NCBI GenBank assembly: GCA_021234155.1
Contig: JAJEKV010000002.1
Location: 19,023,592-19,087,591, forward strand
Reading direction: 5' to 3'
Length of the DNA: 64,000 nt
Source: Isoetes taiwanensis
Lineage: Eukaryota; Streptophyta; Lycopodiopsida; Isoetales; Isoetaceae
Shown: positions 1-12,149 of the stretch, in pieces
How the letters are laid out: each line of letters begins with the position of its first letter
How positions within the stretch are numbered: position 1 is the stretch's first letter
Notes under the pieces: model-generated
The model's database searches: none
The model's input: only the letters and a program-made list of their open reading frames with translations
Told to the model about the DNA's origin: nothing
Position numbers and translations under genes: made by a program

Positions 1-471
1 AAGAGGCCCACACCAAGATTTGTACACCCAAATGCCCATGAAGAAGCGCAGACTTATAGCCTCCATTCAAGACGGTGCACATCGCCCCGCATTGAAACAG
101 GCGCTGGGCTCCTGAAGCACGAGAGCAAAGGCTTTGCCGTTGTTGCCACCGGGCGCGATTGAGGATGAATGTCATACCCTCCAGATCTGCCCGGCATTTG
201 CCCATATCCGAGAGAGGTATGTTCGACTACTAGTGCCCGGCCAGCATTGCATCGCTTATTGACTACGGCGTCGGTGGGTTTGTTGGGGTCATACCTCCGT
301 GGAGGTTATGGATGCACGGACTGCTTTGTGTCCCACGGACGGTCTTGAACTCGTCCTATGCAATTGTATGCTGATCTGCCCGGATGCTTATTACTGCTAA
401 GGTTTTTCCTCGAAACCCTTCTGGCTGGGTTTTTAATCTCACATCGCATTATATGCTTGTCGCTCTCTTTT
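1..471. other. No recognisable gene
   Basis: Moderately GC-rich sequence with short open frames only. I see no splice-consistent coding series, known motif or repeat here other than the SINE-like 3' end that begins at about 472. Confidence 0.4.
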
Positions 472-536
472 GTTTGGGTCCCATAGGCCAGTTGGTCTCC
501 GTGGACGCTAAAAACCTATTCTATTCTATTCTTATT
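472..536 (+). repeat. SINE-like 3' end with pentanucleotide tail
   Basis: The core GGTCTCCGTGGACG is followed by an A-run and then (TATTC)n. The same core, with variations, recurs near 2193-2262 (-), 11139-11203 (-), 29501-29552 (+) and in four units of the large tandem array. A fixed 3' core followed by a simple-repeat tail is typical of SINEs mobilised by a LINE partner. Only the 3' end is recognisable; the 5' sequences of the copies differ. Confidence 0.5.
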
Positions 537-689
537 ACAGAGGAGGCATTTGAACCAGTGCCTAAATTATAGTTTAATTAATTTTGCTACCTGAATATTA
601 GTTGGATGTTATAATCTCAGGCTTAAGAACATTGTGGCTTTCATGCCAACAAAAACAAGGTGTTGCGCACGGAGGGTTGCCCTCCGTGA

Positions 690-820
690 CCCGAGAGTGA
701 AATGGCTTAAATCACACTTCAAAGTCATGTTTTCGAGCATATATTGACATATACTTGGAATATGCCACAATCCCACATGGATGAGGGTTTTCCCATTAGG
801 GGCAACCCAAAAAACTGGAC
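690..820 (+). repeat. Dispersed repeat, possible LTR fragment
   Basis: Ends with GGGGCAACCCAAAAAACTG and contains an AT-rich stretch with TATAC/GCATAT motifs. It resembles 9346-9482 closely and the end of 13332-13565 more loosely. The 13 kb copy follows a purine-rich tract, so the family may be an LTR. No target duplication was recognised at this copy. Confidence 0.4.
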
Positions 821-2185
821 TCAAACATATCAGTGGAATGCTATTTCCATGCCCAATTCATAATTCATAAGGCAAGGCATTCAAATACGCTAATAACTCA
901 CAAATTGAATGTTGCAAATAGGAAAAAGAAACACAATCCATTGGTTCCATTCAAACCTTGAACATATCGAAAGACGAGAAGCAAGAATGATGATTTCGTT
1001 GGTGTTTTAGTTTTCTTTATTGGGGCTCAACACATGCACGCACTGTAGCCCGGTTCTCCAAGATTCAAGGAATTCGATTTTTTATTGCTATTTTTGTTTT
1101 CTAAATTTGAAATTGCCATCAAGATTTCCAACCACCTTTATTGATTTTAGTACTAAATTGGGGGACAAAAGGGACATCGAAAATGAGACACCCCAAAGCA
1201 ATCACGCACATTTGTTTGGTTCTAAAACTACAAGGTTGAATCCATTATTAATGTTCGACATTTTATGGTAGAGTATATCTCTCAATTTTGAATGGCGTGG
1301 AAGACGATCTTGAATATGTGGGATTTGAACCCACATTATGCCCAAAATCTAAGCATACCAAAGTGTAATTATAATGGCTAAGAGATAGCCATGAAGCAAC
1401 CACCATCCACGAGTATTCATGTTCACAATGAATATATTACATCCAAGAGGCCCTTACAATCTATAAGGTACTCTAATTATTAGCCAGATAACTTTATTTA
1501 TACTTACTCCATATATCATAACCATCATAACTGTATTTAAAGGCACCGATTTAAATAACATGTTTAAAATAATTCCAGCTATGTAAAACTGCCTTCTTAA
1601 TGAATGATCCATAATCATTTTCTTTGCCAAGGCTTGTATCATGAATCTATGTTTTTGTTTCTAGCATTTTCTTCTAGCCAAATGTGGTTGTTTAGAACTT
1701 GGCGATACAAACATATGGCAAAGAAATCGTAATCACGTTGCTTGCCTAGGAGTAACAATTTACTTCTTATATTCTATGATATAACAATAACCTTAGCTAC
1801 AAGGCTTTTCTAAAATACTACAAACCACGGAAAGAAATGCCATTATATCCTATACGTCTTGTTTAAGGAGCCGCACCACACTTTGGAGCACATGTTCATG
1901 CAATGTGATCTGTTTGAAGAAGAGTTAAACAACACACGCAATTCAAAATCATCTACTTGTACTAAACCATTAATTGTTGCAGGTTGGCTAGTTTGAAAGG
2001 CTGATTTGCTTCAAAACGCACTCCAACTGTTTATAGTTGCGTTCATTATGTTTTATGGCCCTCCCTTTCACTAGCTGGAAACCACCCTTTCTTCTTTCTT
2101 CCTGCGGGGAGTCTTTCTTTTGTCGCTAAAGTATTGAGATTAAGAGCTGTCATGACTTGTCTCATTCTCTTCATTCTGGATCCAG
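821..2185. other. No recognisable gene
   Basis: AT-rich sequence with only short, motif-free open frames. The one item of note is a perfect tRNA T-arm-like hairpin on the minus strand at 1318-1334. Confidence 0.4.
1318..1334 (-). other. tRNA T-arm / Pol III B-box-like hairpin
   Basis: On the minus strand the sequence reads GTGGGTTCAAATCCCAC: a 5-bp stem enclosing the 7-nt loop TTCAAAT, matching the B-box consensus GGTTCRANNCC. I could not build a complete cloverleaf around it, so it is more likely a tRNA-derived SINE head or tRNA relic than a working tRNA. Confidence 0.4.
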
Positions 2186-2192
2186 ACCATAC

Positions 2193-2262
2193 TTCGTCAT
2201 AGAATAGAAGGTGAATAAGATAAGATAAGATAAGATGAATTTTTACGTCCATTGGAACCCAA
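2193..2262 (-). repeat. SINE-like 3' end, (ATAAG)n tail
   Basis: Minus-strand copy of the family at 472-536. The core is diverged (reads TTCCAATGGACGTAAAAA) and the tail is (TCTTA)n in the sense orientation. It lies immediately beside the GAA microsatellite. Confidence 0.4.
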
Positions 2263-2340
2263 CGGGTTATGGAACAACATTTGCAAAGGCAACAACCACT
2301 AGGCCCCGTCACCAAACACAAGAACCAAATATTAAAAGAA

Positions 2341-2433
2341 TACCAAGAAGAAGAAGAAGAAGAAGAAGAAGAAGAAGAAGAAGAAGAAGAAGAAGAAGAA
2401 GAAGAAGAAGAAGAAGAAGAAGAAGAATAAGAA

Positions 2434-2464
<31 letters not shown>

Positions 2465-2480
2465 AAGAAGAAGAAGAAGA
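2341..2480 (+). repeat. (GAA)n microsatellite
   Basis: About 140 bp of GAA/AAG triplets with a short imperfect AATAAGAATAAG interruption near 2427-2440. The poly-R, poly-L and poly-F frames through it are repeat artefacts. Confidence 0.95.
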
Positions 2481-2736
2481 GAATATTCTTTTTTTGATTC
2501 TTCAAATAATTGAGATGACAAAAGAAAATCCAGATGTTGTTATGCAAGAGGATTGAGCCTATAAGGCCACATGAGGCAAAACAATTTTACATGGGACATA
2601 TGGCATCTATAATATATGGAAGAAATATACAAGAATACAAACAATGTAAGCAGGACGATTATCCCTAGTTGGATCATATGATAATTTGACTTGAAAGGTC
2701 AGAATGATGAAACCATTAGAAATCTAAGTGGTTCTC

Positions 2737-2811
2737 AGCTACCCTTATTGATAGTGTGAGATTAAATTAAGGGAGCTACCCTTATTGATAGTGTGAGATT
2801 AAATTAAGGGA
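2737..2811 (+). repeat. Two-copy tandem duplication, ~37 bp
   Basis: A segment beginning AGCTACCCTTATTGATAG occurs twice head to tail with no visible mismatch, suggesting a recent local duplication. Confidence 0.85.
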
Positions 2812-3249
2812 TGGACCAATGTTGCATAGTTATTGTGCCATGGGGCAAGACAAGTTAATGCATAAATATCTTGCTCTTACATATGAATTATGGAAATAAT
2901 AGTGTAGGGCCAAATGTAGCCTTTGGATATTTGGCCACAAAAATGCAAATTTGGCTCAAAATGTAATTGCTTTAGGGCATATTATAATTTTAGCTTACGG
3001 CATGTATAGAGCCTTGGCTGCCATAATATTAGGCTTTTCCTTTATAATGCCTATGCATAGGGAAATGACAAGATTTTTTAGTGCTATGAAATATATAGAG
3101 ATATTATGGTACCAATATGTGTGGCCATACATGGACACACATTAAAGCATGGTTTCTACATTGTTCTATTGAAAAAACAAAAGAGGAAAAAGGTACACGA
3201 TATATGTTGGAAGCTTCGCTTGAAATCATTCATATATAACAACAAAGAA

Positions 3250-3374
3250 GTGCCAAAAATGGCATACGAATAGGCTTTTGGAGATATTTTTATTGGAGAA
3301 TAGATGTTAGACTTGGGTGCCAAAAATGGCATAGGAATAGGCTTATTGGAGATATTTTTATTGGAGAATAGATT
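3250..3374 (+). repeat. Two-copy tandem duplication, ~68 bp period
   Basis: The segment starting GTGCCAAAAATGGCATA is repeated after about 68 bp with a few differences. Confidence 0.8.
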
Positions 3375-5361
3375 TTATGGTATAAGACTTCTGTGAAGAA
3401 GCCACCAGATAAACGCCCTTTCCATAGTAGTTGCCCTAAATACAGATTTGGTCAATCTGGCAAAGGCCTTGGCGCCAAACGACTATTCCGGCAGGGGCTA
3501 GTCCAAAAATACAGGGTAGTTCGGATTTGTCCGGTCTATCCCAACAATCGCAGGGAGCTTGGCCCATAGCCACAAAGATGCTTTTAGATTTTCATGTTTT
3601 TGAAAAACGAAATTGAAGAGGTGGTCGTTATGCTAGATGGACTGTTGCTTTGACGTTCTTGACTATGGCTGATATCTAAGGCACAAAGTTGATTTCGAAA
3701 ATGGTCAAGAAAATCTAAAGCTTTGTGTTCTGAGCTTCAAACTTGCTCCGGAGCTCATGGACTTTGCAAAATCCACGGACTTTGCAAAATATCAACAAGG
3801 TATGTTTTGTTCTTGCTCTATTGTATCTAGCACAGTTAAAATTTTCGAAATGCATTTGAGGCTATTAGTGCTGACCTGCACTTAAAAAAGCGACTTATGT
3901 GGCATCAGTGAGAAACAATTGCGATTTTTTAACTCAAAGGATCTGCTTTGTTTCTTGATATTCTTGGTAATAGATATGCTGGCATTCATGTTCCTATCCG
4001 CCTTTGATCCTTGGATAACAGATGTCTAATACAAATAGAGATATCTAATACAAATGGCTCTATGCTGAAACAGGTTTTTGCTGCAACCATCCAATTTGAA
4101 AATGATTCCCTTAGCTGTGACAAACGGATGTTGGCTTTTTTGGCCTTAGACATTTGATGCAGCTCTGCTCTGATGTAGGGTGGACGCTCATATGGGAAGA
4201 AATATGATTGTGGAGTGCATCTATTCAGGTTAGCCTATAGTAATATAGGTGCTTTGGCCTGAATGCTAAGTTCCAGCCATGGTAAATTTAAGCTTAGTTC
4301 CTATTAAATTGAAAAGAATGTTTGTTTATCATGCAAGACGCAAGATCAAGATCTGATGTTTCAGCTCATGGATGAGCCCTATGGTTAGCTACCTTGTTAT
4401 TCAAATGCTATCGGGATGACATGCTTAAAGTATTATATTCAAAAGTTTATATTCTAAATCTTATGTTCGATTGTGATACATTCTAGAAGTGATTATAATG
4501 CATGAAAAAATCTGAAATATGTTGGAAATGCTTATATAAAATGTTGAGTTGGAACTGAGGAAGTTAAAATGTTAAATAATTTATGATATGCTATGAAACT
4601 GACTATACTATGTTGATCAAGGCTAAAATCATATTTTTGAGATCATAATGACCAACTAGATTTGGGACTAAGAAATTAGTTCTCGTCTAATGGTTATACT
4701 GAGATCAAATGGGAAGTTTATAATGCTAAAAACGTTAATATTCCAGTTTCCTTTCTTGTTAAATGTCCACCTCAGGGCAAAAGGATACAATTGGTGATCA
4801 GCGATAAGCTGAGAGACCCAATGTACCTTTTGGCCCTTGCACATTTACCATTATCATGCTAATTGTGTATTGATTGGTCTGCAGTGCGGGTTCTCTCCCT
4901 CTAATTGTCTCCATTTTGCTGTTAGAGTTGGCGTTAACGTGGAATTGGAATAGCTGGATCCGTAAGAGATGAAACAAGCTGCATTTTGACAGTGACACAA
5001 ATAAGATATGTAGACAAATATGTTTTATACAAGATGGCAAGTATACTCTCGTCTTTTATACTCTATATTTTGTACTGATTACTACTTGAAAATTAAATGG
5101 AAAACTTTATACATTCTTAAGATTGCTATCTGATTTGTTACATCTTGAAATTGACTAGATTGAGAAATTATTGTGAAATATTCTTTATACATCTATTTTG
5201 CTATATATGATCATAATTCCAACCAAATAAAGGTTACCTTGTGTTGTGGCTTGGGTTTTACCCTTGATGGATATGTGGGAAACGTTTATATCTTGAACGG
5301 AACTATATTTTTGTATTTATATGCATATATAGTGTAAGTCTAGATGTAAATATGTGAAGAA
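3375..5361. other. No recognisable gene
   Basis: About 2 kb of AT-rich sequence. Open frames are short and show no family motif or splice-linked continuation. I see no repeat beyond low-complexity runs. Confidence 0.4.
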
Positions 5362-5362
5362 G

Positions 5363-5402
5363 AAGGAGGAGGAGGAGGAGGAGGAGGAGGAGGAGGAGGA
5401 GG
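5363..5402 (+). repeat. (GGA)n microsatellite
   Basis: GGA triplets directly next to the tRNA-Trp-like sequence. On the minus strand this is a (TCC)n run following the tRNA-like part by about 18 bp, the position of a SINE tail. Confidence 0.9.
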
Positions 5403-5419
5403 ACAAGCGCCGCCTCGAC

Positions 5420-5491
5420 GGAGAGAGGAGGGATTGGAACCGTTAACCCGTGGTTTTGGAGACCGTTGTTCTACCTTTGGAACTATTCTCC
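5420..5491 (-). tRNA. tRNA-Trp(CCA)-like relic or SINE head
   Basis: The minus strand contains a GTTC/GAAC D-stem, then GGTCTCCAAAACC with anticodon CCA at 5459-5457, then a T-loop-like TTCCAAT and a partial acceptor pairing (GGAGA/TCTCC). The anticodon arm resembles organellar tRNA-Trp. Two of five anticodon-stem pairs and part of the T-stem are broken, so a functional tRNA is unlikely. The (TCC)n run just downstream fits a tRNA-derived SINE. An organellar insertion that decayed is the alternative. Confidence 0.45.
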
Positions 5492-5989
5492 TAATCCTAT
5501 TTTGAAGAAAAGAATAGTTTGGGGATGACATCAAGTCCGCATGGCCCTTATGGGCTGGGCTACACATATCATAGAAAATAAACAAGATGAGAAAAACAAG
5601 ACCATCAATCGCCTCTTTATCCTTTACTCTTGCAACTTACATTGTCCTTCGTCCTCAAAGCCAGTTTTCCTTGCAACTTTTTCTTGAGATCATTAATGTT
5701 TTGTCCATGCGCCAATTCATCCAACATTCCATTTGACTTAGGTCTCTTGGCAATAGCCAGCATAGACATCATGGGTGTTAGGATGCTTAATGAGGATTAT
5801 TGTCAAGAATTATATGAAAATAGTACCCCTATCTTTCCAGGACCTAAACCCTCTATCAGTGGAGAATACAGCCATAACGTCAGATGCAGTTCACAATAAA
5901 TTTTTAAACCTGTGCATTCTTCGAATCTTCTTGTCTCTAATTTGAGATTTGGTAAGATTTGCTTCACTGTCAACATTGATAAAGAACAG
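5492..5989. other. No recognisable gene
   Basis: An 89-residue open frame at 5630-5899 (+) has no motif I recognise. Nothing else is seen. Confidence 0.35.
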
Positions 5990-6870
5990 TTGGGTATGTT
6001 TTAAGGTAAGAGGGATCCAAAAATGGTTTCATAATCTGCTCAACAAACATTAGGGCACCATTGTTATCACACATATAAGCATTTCCACTTTTATCAATAT
6101 GTCTCATATACAACATAACACCAAACAAACTACGGCCTAGAGCACTGCTTAATAATCCAACAGATAAGGTGCAACAAGCAGATGCCCTTTAAAATTATCC
6201 ATGAGATATACCCAAAGTCGAAATCCAGGTCTAGCTTGATCCTAGATAAACTTTCTGCTTTTGTCTTTGTCCATTTCTTTTGCACATGCCTCTGCATCAA
6301 GCAGGAATGGTTTGCCTCAGTAATGAAAGCATCCAGTTGATGGTAAGCCTCACTCTAACTAATTCATGAATCACAGAATACATGTCAACAAACATCCCTT
6401 TATTGAAGCAATCAGCAAAAGCATTAAGTTCCAATTATCATGGTTCCCAATAAACAGCTTGTATGTTCTACTACCAAAATGTTCGAACAAATAGTTTGCG
6501 GGGTTACGCTACACTTGAACATGCTACGTTGAGTTCTGCACTGTGAAACCATAAACAGGTTGAATGTTTAAAAAAGACTAGAAGTTTTCCGTTAATCAGA
6601 AATAAATATAAAACTTACAAATTGAGATTACCTGTGCACATGGATATTGAGCTTCGCAAACTTAGCCCGTTTATAAATAAATATAAAACTTACAAATTGA
6701 GATTACCTGTGCACATGGATGTCCACGGAACCACTTCACATCACATGAGCTTCCCAATGCAATCTTAAGCGCCATTTGGTATAGAAAAACCAACCACTGT
6801 GTTGAAGATGACCATCCGACATGAATGATCCCATATGGATCTTGTAGGAAGTATTTCTGCACAGATTTAC
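5990..6870 (-). pseudogene. Decayed exons of an unidentified protein
   Basis: The minus strand carries protein-like stretches in changing frames. One exon-like piece (about 6870-6707) includes the run QDPYGIIHVGW and ends at CAG|GTAATC, a good donor. Further pieces at about 6480-6000 read as FADCFNKGMFVDMYS, then DNFKGHLLVAP, then GNAYMCDNNGALMFVEQIM. Stops and frame changes separate them, so the locus looks dead. I cannot name the family with confidence. Confidence 0.3.
6600..6720. repeat. Duplication spanning a splice donor
   Basis: A ~46-bp segment (AAATAAATATAAAACTTAC...) occurs at 6600-6645 and again at 6675-6720. On the minus strand it contains the CAG|GTAATC donor of the decayed exon, so the exon/intron junction itself has been duplicated. 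Confidence 0.8.
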
Positions 6871-7985
6871 TCTTATTAAAACACAAAAAAGGTGAGAGAA
6901 AGAAAATAAATCAGTGTAAGAAGAGCAGCCCTCTGCTCATAGAAACCGCCACCGCTTCATGAAATTCTGGTCTCTCAAACATAAGCAAGTAAATCACCGT
7001 GAACCGAATCGAATCAAATGCTTGCATTGTTGGGGTAAGGCGGTCAACCTGAAGTTGGCGACAAAATACATGCTTGTAGCCGCCGGACTCCTCCGTCAAA
7101 AAGCCCGATTAAAGATGTATAAGCATCCTCCCGCCTCTGACGCGAACTATCAATCAAATGGTAACAATCAAGTAATATGCAACAATATAAAACTTCCAAA
7201 ACCCCTCTCAAACTGCCTCATCGGTGAAGAGGCCTGAATTTATGTTTACTAGTGCACCCCCGCTTTATTTGTTACACTTTGCCATGCCAAACAACCCTTG
7301 CATCTACAACCTTCAAACGTCTTTGAAAAAGTCCCTTAGCCGCTTTGTACACCTCTCGGTCATAAGTCATCCTATCCATTATATTATTCACTATGCACTT
7401 TGCTCCCCAACAGGGAAGAATCATTTACTACCATCTATCTTATAAAATACATTGCCGTAAAAGACGTCGCCATAGGACTCTTACAAATGCATCATTACAT
7501 TCGATTGTGACATATTTCAAGAGAAGGGAAGGGTTGGAAGTGCAAATACACAGGACAATCACGTGATTAGACAAGGCAAGATTGATGTACAAGTGATTGT
7601 TGGAGTAACTCTCCTTCCAGTCTCATATTGAAATGCACAACATCTCAAGACAAAGATTGTCATCATGTGAGGCATAAATCCATAATGGAAGCTTGGCATC
7701 ATGTGGAAAGTTGCAATAGTCATCATTAAATACGCATCCAATTATGGTATGAACCATTAGAGGACTCGACATTATTAGCAACTTACGATATTCAATTATA
7801 AAGTGCATGATGATCTCTCTACGCGCCCCCTAGGATCAAACTTACGTTGATCCTCTATTCTTGGCTTCTAAGTAGGTCACTAGTAACCGATTGGCTAGAT
7901 GTCTAGAAACTCCAAAGATACCTACCATTATGCACAGTTTCTTGGGGTTTCGGATGGCTTGCATGGGTTATGATCTTCACAAGCG
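6871..7985. other. No recognisable gene
   Basis: Short open frames on both strands without recognised motifs. The right part may be diverged downstream sequence of the neighbouring PPR pseudogene, but I could not follow it. Confidence 0.3.
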
Positions 7986-7989
7986 GTGA

Positions 7990-9345
7990 TAGAAACCATA
8001 CTATCAAATTATCATCCGGAAGACAACAAGCTCCTCTCGTTCACGAGAATTATCAATGGATTGTGCGCAATGCGAGTGATTGCATCCATATTTGTACTCT
8101 CACCATTTAACTTGGAATGCTCTCTTTTGCATCTTCTTATTATCTTCTCCTCTAACATCACTCTCACCTTCCCCGCATCATCCCATCGGCAACCTGCGCG
8201 CATACAAATTTAACAACATGATCCATGTGGGACAATCTTTGTCCGGTTCCAAATCGGATGCTAGCTTAAAAGATATGATCCCCATTTTACATCGATAGAA
8301 TTGCACACGCACTAAGCAAGGTTGTCCACATTGTAGAATTAGATTCGAATGGTAAGCTTTCAAGGAAGTCAACTCCCTCATCCACTTGTCTGCCGCGACC
8401 TAAAAGATCAACCACACAACCACAATGCTCCATTGTTGGGTTTTCTTAGAAAATCTCCACCGGCGGCGATGAAATAATTGTGACCTTCGGATAGAAGACC
8501 GGTGTGGCTACACATAGAAAGAAAAGTAATAAAAGTATACTTATCCGGGCATACACCATGCCGCAACATCCTATTTAAGAGATTGAGAACTTCGCCACAT
8601 ATCCATTCTCACATCATCTTTTGCAATCATAACATTCCATGAGACCAGTATTTTGGAGCTGCATTTTGTTGAACAATGCAAACGAACCTTGAAGATTTCC
8701 ACATTTCACATATAAATTAAGGAGTGCGCGATTCGCAACCACGTTAACCTTGAAAGCCAATTTCTAGAACCCGCAATGCATAAGCACACCCTCGGATATT
8801 GATGGTATCTCGGCACACATCCGTTATGGCATTAACAAAGGTAATTTCGTTAGGAACCCAACCTCCACGAAATCATCCTTCGAAAGAGTTTGAGAGCCTC
8901 CATTGGGAAACCACTCGGTATAAGTACCGCAATTATTGTAGTCCAAGAGACCACATTTTTGTTGCACATCTTCTCAAATGCTTGCTCCTGCGAGCTCGGA
9001 CAACTGCATTTCCCATACATATGAATGAGGGAATTGCCCAATGCAATATCATTCTCAAAACCATACTTAATAACGAGCATGTACAAGAATGCCTTGTACT
9101 AGCAAGGTCGAACTTACACGCATCTAAGGTCTCTGAGAGAAAAGTAGCCCTATCAGGCTTCAAACCCATCAAAATCATCTGTTTGAAGGTCTTAAGGGCT
9201 TCCATTGCTAATCCATTCTGCGCATAAGCTGCAATCATTGCATTCCAGCAAATTACATCCCTGTTTGTAAGCCTTTTAAACAGCATTGCAGCATCTTCAG
9301 GAGAAGAAGGGTCGAGTGCCATAGCATAGCCCTTTTTCTGAAAAT
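7990..9345 (-). pseudogene. Decayed PLS-type PPR protein gene
   Basis: Reading the minus strand from 9345 downward, PPR helices appear in shifting frames: DVICWNAMIAAYAQNGLAME, then LGNSLIHMYGKC, then NVVSWTTIIA and MEALKLFRRMI near 9086-8850, then PNEITFVNAI and ANRALLNLYVKCGNL-type sequence near 8850-8680, and finally RWDDAGKVRVMLEE, an E-domain-like motif, near 8200-8150. PPR proteins bind organellar RNA for editing or processing. At least three frameshifts and internal stops break the reading, and no DYW domain is recognised. The upstream end is cut by the dispersed repeat at 9346. Confidence 0.75.
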
Positions 9346-9482
9346 GGGGCGGATAATGACCCACCATTTACGAAACGACCCGGTTTTAGCAGCGATCATC
9401 GATATATGCCAGCATATACTTGAATATGCCCACATACCCACATAAATGAGGGTTTGCCCCCCTAGGGGCAACCCAAAAACTG
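9346..9482 (+). repeat. Dispersed repeat, possible LTR fragment
   Basis: Same family as 690-820: a shared ATATATGCCAGCATATACTT-like section and the end GGGGCAACCCAAAAACTG. It abuts the truncated PPR pseudogene and may have caused the truncation. Confidence 0.45.
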
Positions 9483-10062
9483 ATTGAAAAGAAGTCTAAT
9501 GTTGTTAAAAAAGAGGATAAATTTTTTATATTGCTTTTACCAAAATATCTCTTGAGTTAGCTCTCAAGTTGATCATAAATTTTAATGGAGACGAATGTAA
9601 GCTCTTACATTCTGACCACGTTGACACAAATCTTCTGCTCAAGTATTTTCATCATTGTAGGAGTAGCCTGTATCCGCTTTGCTTCAGTTAATTTCTAAAG
9701 TTTGCCAATGCTTTGTCTCTTGTACTTAAGGATTCACATAATCAGCTATATCATGAGGTTAAATTGTATTGTAAAGAGGCCAGCTTACCATGGGTTGAGA
9801 AGGAAGGGCTGGTATGGCTTTAAGTATTGTCGTTGCTACATGAAATATAGTCAAAACTCAAGTAACAAACAATAGATCATGTAAATTCAAGCGCAAAAGG
9901 ACATGCAAATAGGATACAGGAGGAAAAAATCCACTTACCAGATACTGTTGTTACTAATCCCGGTTTGGAATCTCTCAGCAATATCCCTTTCTATATATCT
10001 ACTCTCATGCATTGTACCCTTTGTTAGCCCAACTAATAAATCAGTCAGAAACAACCTCCTAA
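9483..10062. other. No recognisable gene
   Basis: AT-rich sequence with no supported coding, RNA or repeat feature. Confidence 0.4.
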
Positions 10063-10789
10063 GTTCAAAGCAGGGTTGCCCTTAAGGCCAAATTTGTCTA
10101 AGCATAATTTAGAAGGTCGGGCGAATAATAGAGTTGCAAGATTAGTTATGCTGGCGAATGTTTTCTAGACATGAATGTTTTTTATAAAAATCTAGGCGAA
10201 TCATGGCCAATATTATTTTGCCAAGATTTAAGTGTCTTTATTTTCCAAGTGCAATTTCTGTGGTGAGATTTTATTCACCGGCATCCATATTTAATCAAGG
10301 ACACAAATACATTATAACTATACTTGCATGATGCAATAACACAACTTAACCTTTGCAAATGAGAACGTGGCTTATCCTTGTAGATAAACAAATCTATTAA
10401 AAGGGAGGTCTGTAAAAAAAAAATGCTCTCCAGTGCATCCTTAGAAGTATTTGAAACACAATAGCTACAAAATAGCTCTTAAAATTATCATATGTACCTG
10501 GATGGATATGGAGAATAGATTAGGTTATGAAGAAAGCCTAGAATATTAGGCGATTCCTTAAGAAATCACTGAGAAGGAGGGTAGAGGATAAGGCGAATCC
10601 ATAGTTATGACGCTTAGTGGATGTGGCGAATTTTCAAGTGGAGTGAGATTTGTTTGTAGAAAAGTTGGCTAATTTTATTTTATTCGTCTATAACGGGCCC
10701 TACTAAACCATAGCGTCACAATTTCTCGATACCCTTAAAAAATAGCCTTTTGGCGAACTTTCGTCCTTAAGGGCTACCCTGGTTCAAAG
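10063..10789 (+). mobile_element. Non-autonomous hAT-type element with 8-bp TSD
   Basis: The element at 10071-10781 (711 bp) begins CAGGGTTGCCCTTAAGG and ends with the near-complement CCTTAAGGGCTACCCTG. It is flanked on both sides by GTTCAAAG (10063-10070 and 10782-10789), a perfect 8-bp target-site duplication. CAGGG-type inverted ends with 8-bp duplications are the hAT hallmark. No transposase frame is present, so it depends on another element. A related copy lies in opposite orientation at about 35607-36334. Confidence 0.9.
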
Positions 10790-12149
10790 TGTGGCACTAC
10801 ATTATTGGTTTGTTGCTAAAGCAGGGAACTTTGATCGGACAGATTTAATAGGCCATAACAATATCCAACTGAAAAAATAACCAACAGAATTTGAGGACAC
10901 TCAAACAAACAATATCCAATTGAAAAAGCAGCTAACAAAAATGAGGGAATTTTCAAATCTGTTTTCAAGTCGGATGCAATGCCAAAAGGTTAAAACACCT
11001 AGTACACTACGAACTGCACTAATGCAACAATAGTGAGGAGCAATGACTGTAGAATTTCATAAGAAAAAATGCTCATTTGAGCCCTTACATTCTGTCTATA
11101 CCATCACGTATAACTTTCGAATGTTATCTTACTTGTATGAATAGAATAGAATAGAATAGTTTTTTTTAACGTCCACGGAGACCAATAGGTCATGGGACCC
11201 ATACAATGGGCTAGTACAATCATTACTACTAGGATTAAAAAACCCCTGCAATCAACGAATTCATGCCCAATTGCTTAGAAGAGTTCCTATCTAGTTGCCC
11301 ACTGAAAAACCTGTGTGTAACCTGCAATATAGATAAAATGAAATCTCAAGCTCTGTTACATGTGCCAAAACAAAAAAACCCCACTGCGTTTGAACCATGT
11401 TAGAACTCGGTGATGGAACCTGATATAACATTTAAATAAAAACCTTCACTGAGTTGGTCTAGAAGCCTTGATTTTGGCAGAAACTGGTCTTGTAAAAGAA
11501 CTGAGGCTTGTTAGTTTGCAGTTCATGTTATCACAATTTTTCCATTCTGATACAAACCAAGGCACACGACCCAGCTCAAGCTTGTTTGAGCGCCAAAAAT
11601 CGTGAGCAGAGCATGGAGGAAGGAAGATAACTCATAGGCAGCATTGAAGCACCTTAGCCAATTCAAAAACTGGCCATCAGTGATGCCGGCTCCCGTCCCG
11701 CAAGAGGAACTGCAAGCAGGAAGAAACGTCGCATGCGGCATTCCCAGCACGGAACCCAACACGGTCCCAAAATAAAAAAGAAGATGTAGTAGAAAAAACA
11801 TAACTAGAACTAGAATATAGTAAATGAAAACACATAAATTGACAATCATAACTGAAAAACATAAAATAAGTTCAAGAGTTCCATTTCCTTTTAATTCAAA
11901 ATACTGTTTCACATTCTTCACCCTAAAAAAGAAAACAACAAATTCAATTTTAAGTTCAGATCATCATCTATAAGAATTAAGGAATAGATAAAGAAAGAAA
12001 GCTTACCTTTATTCATTAAGTTCCTCAGCAACTTTTAGAATCCCGCAAAGGTCATCTTCCTCACCTGCTTTTTCGTTTCCATGTTTGCATTCATTTTCAT
12101 TTTCTTCCACTACATGTGGAATAGTTTCTTCCTCGTGTAAAGTAATGAA
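10790..12149. other. Mostly featureless; one motif-free minus frame
   Basis: Apart from the SINE-like end at 11139-11203, the only notable item is a 132-residue minus-strand frame at 11921-11523 with a hydrophobic stretch and no family motif. It lies just downstream of the hAT transposase remnant and could be decayed tail sequence of that element, but nothing proves this. Confidence 0.35.
11139..11203 (-). repeat. SINE-like 3' end, (TATTC)n tail
   Basis: Minus-strand copy of the 472-536 family: GGGTCCCAT, then TTGGTCTCCGTGGACG, then an A-run and (TATTC)4. This is the copy most similar to the one at 472. Confidence 0.55.

Noticed and set aside
2235-2547. Poly-Arg, poly-Leu and poly-Phe proteins
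   Set aside because: Translations of the GAA microsatellite.
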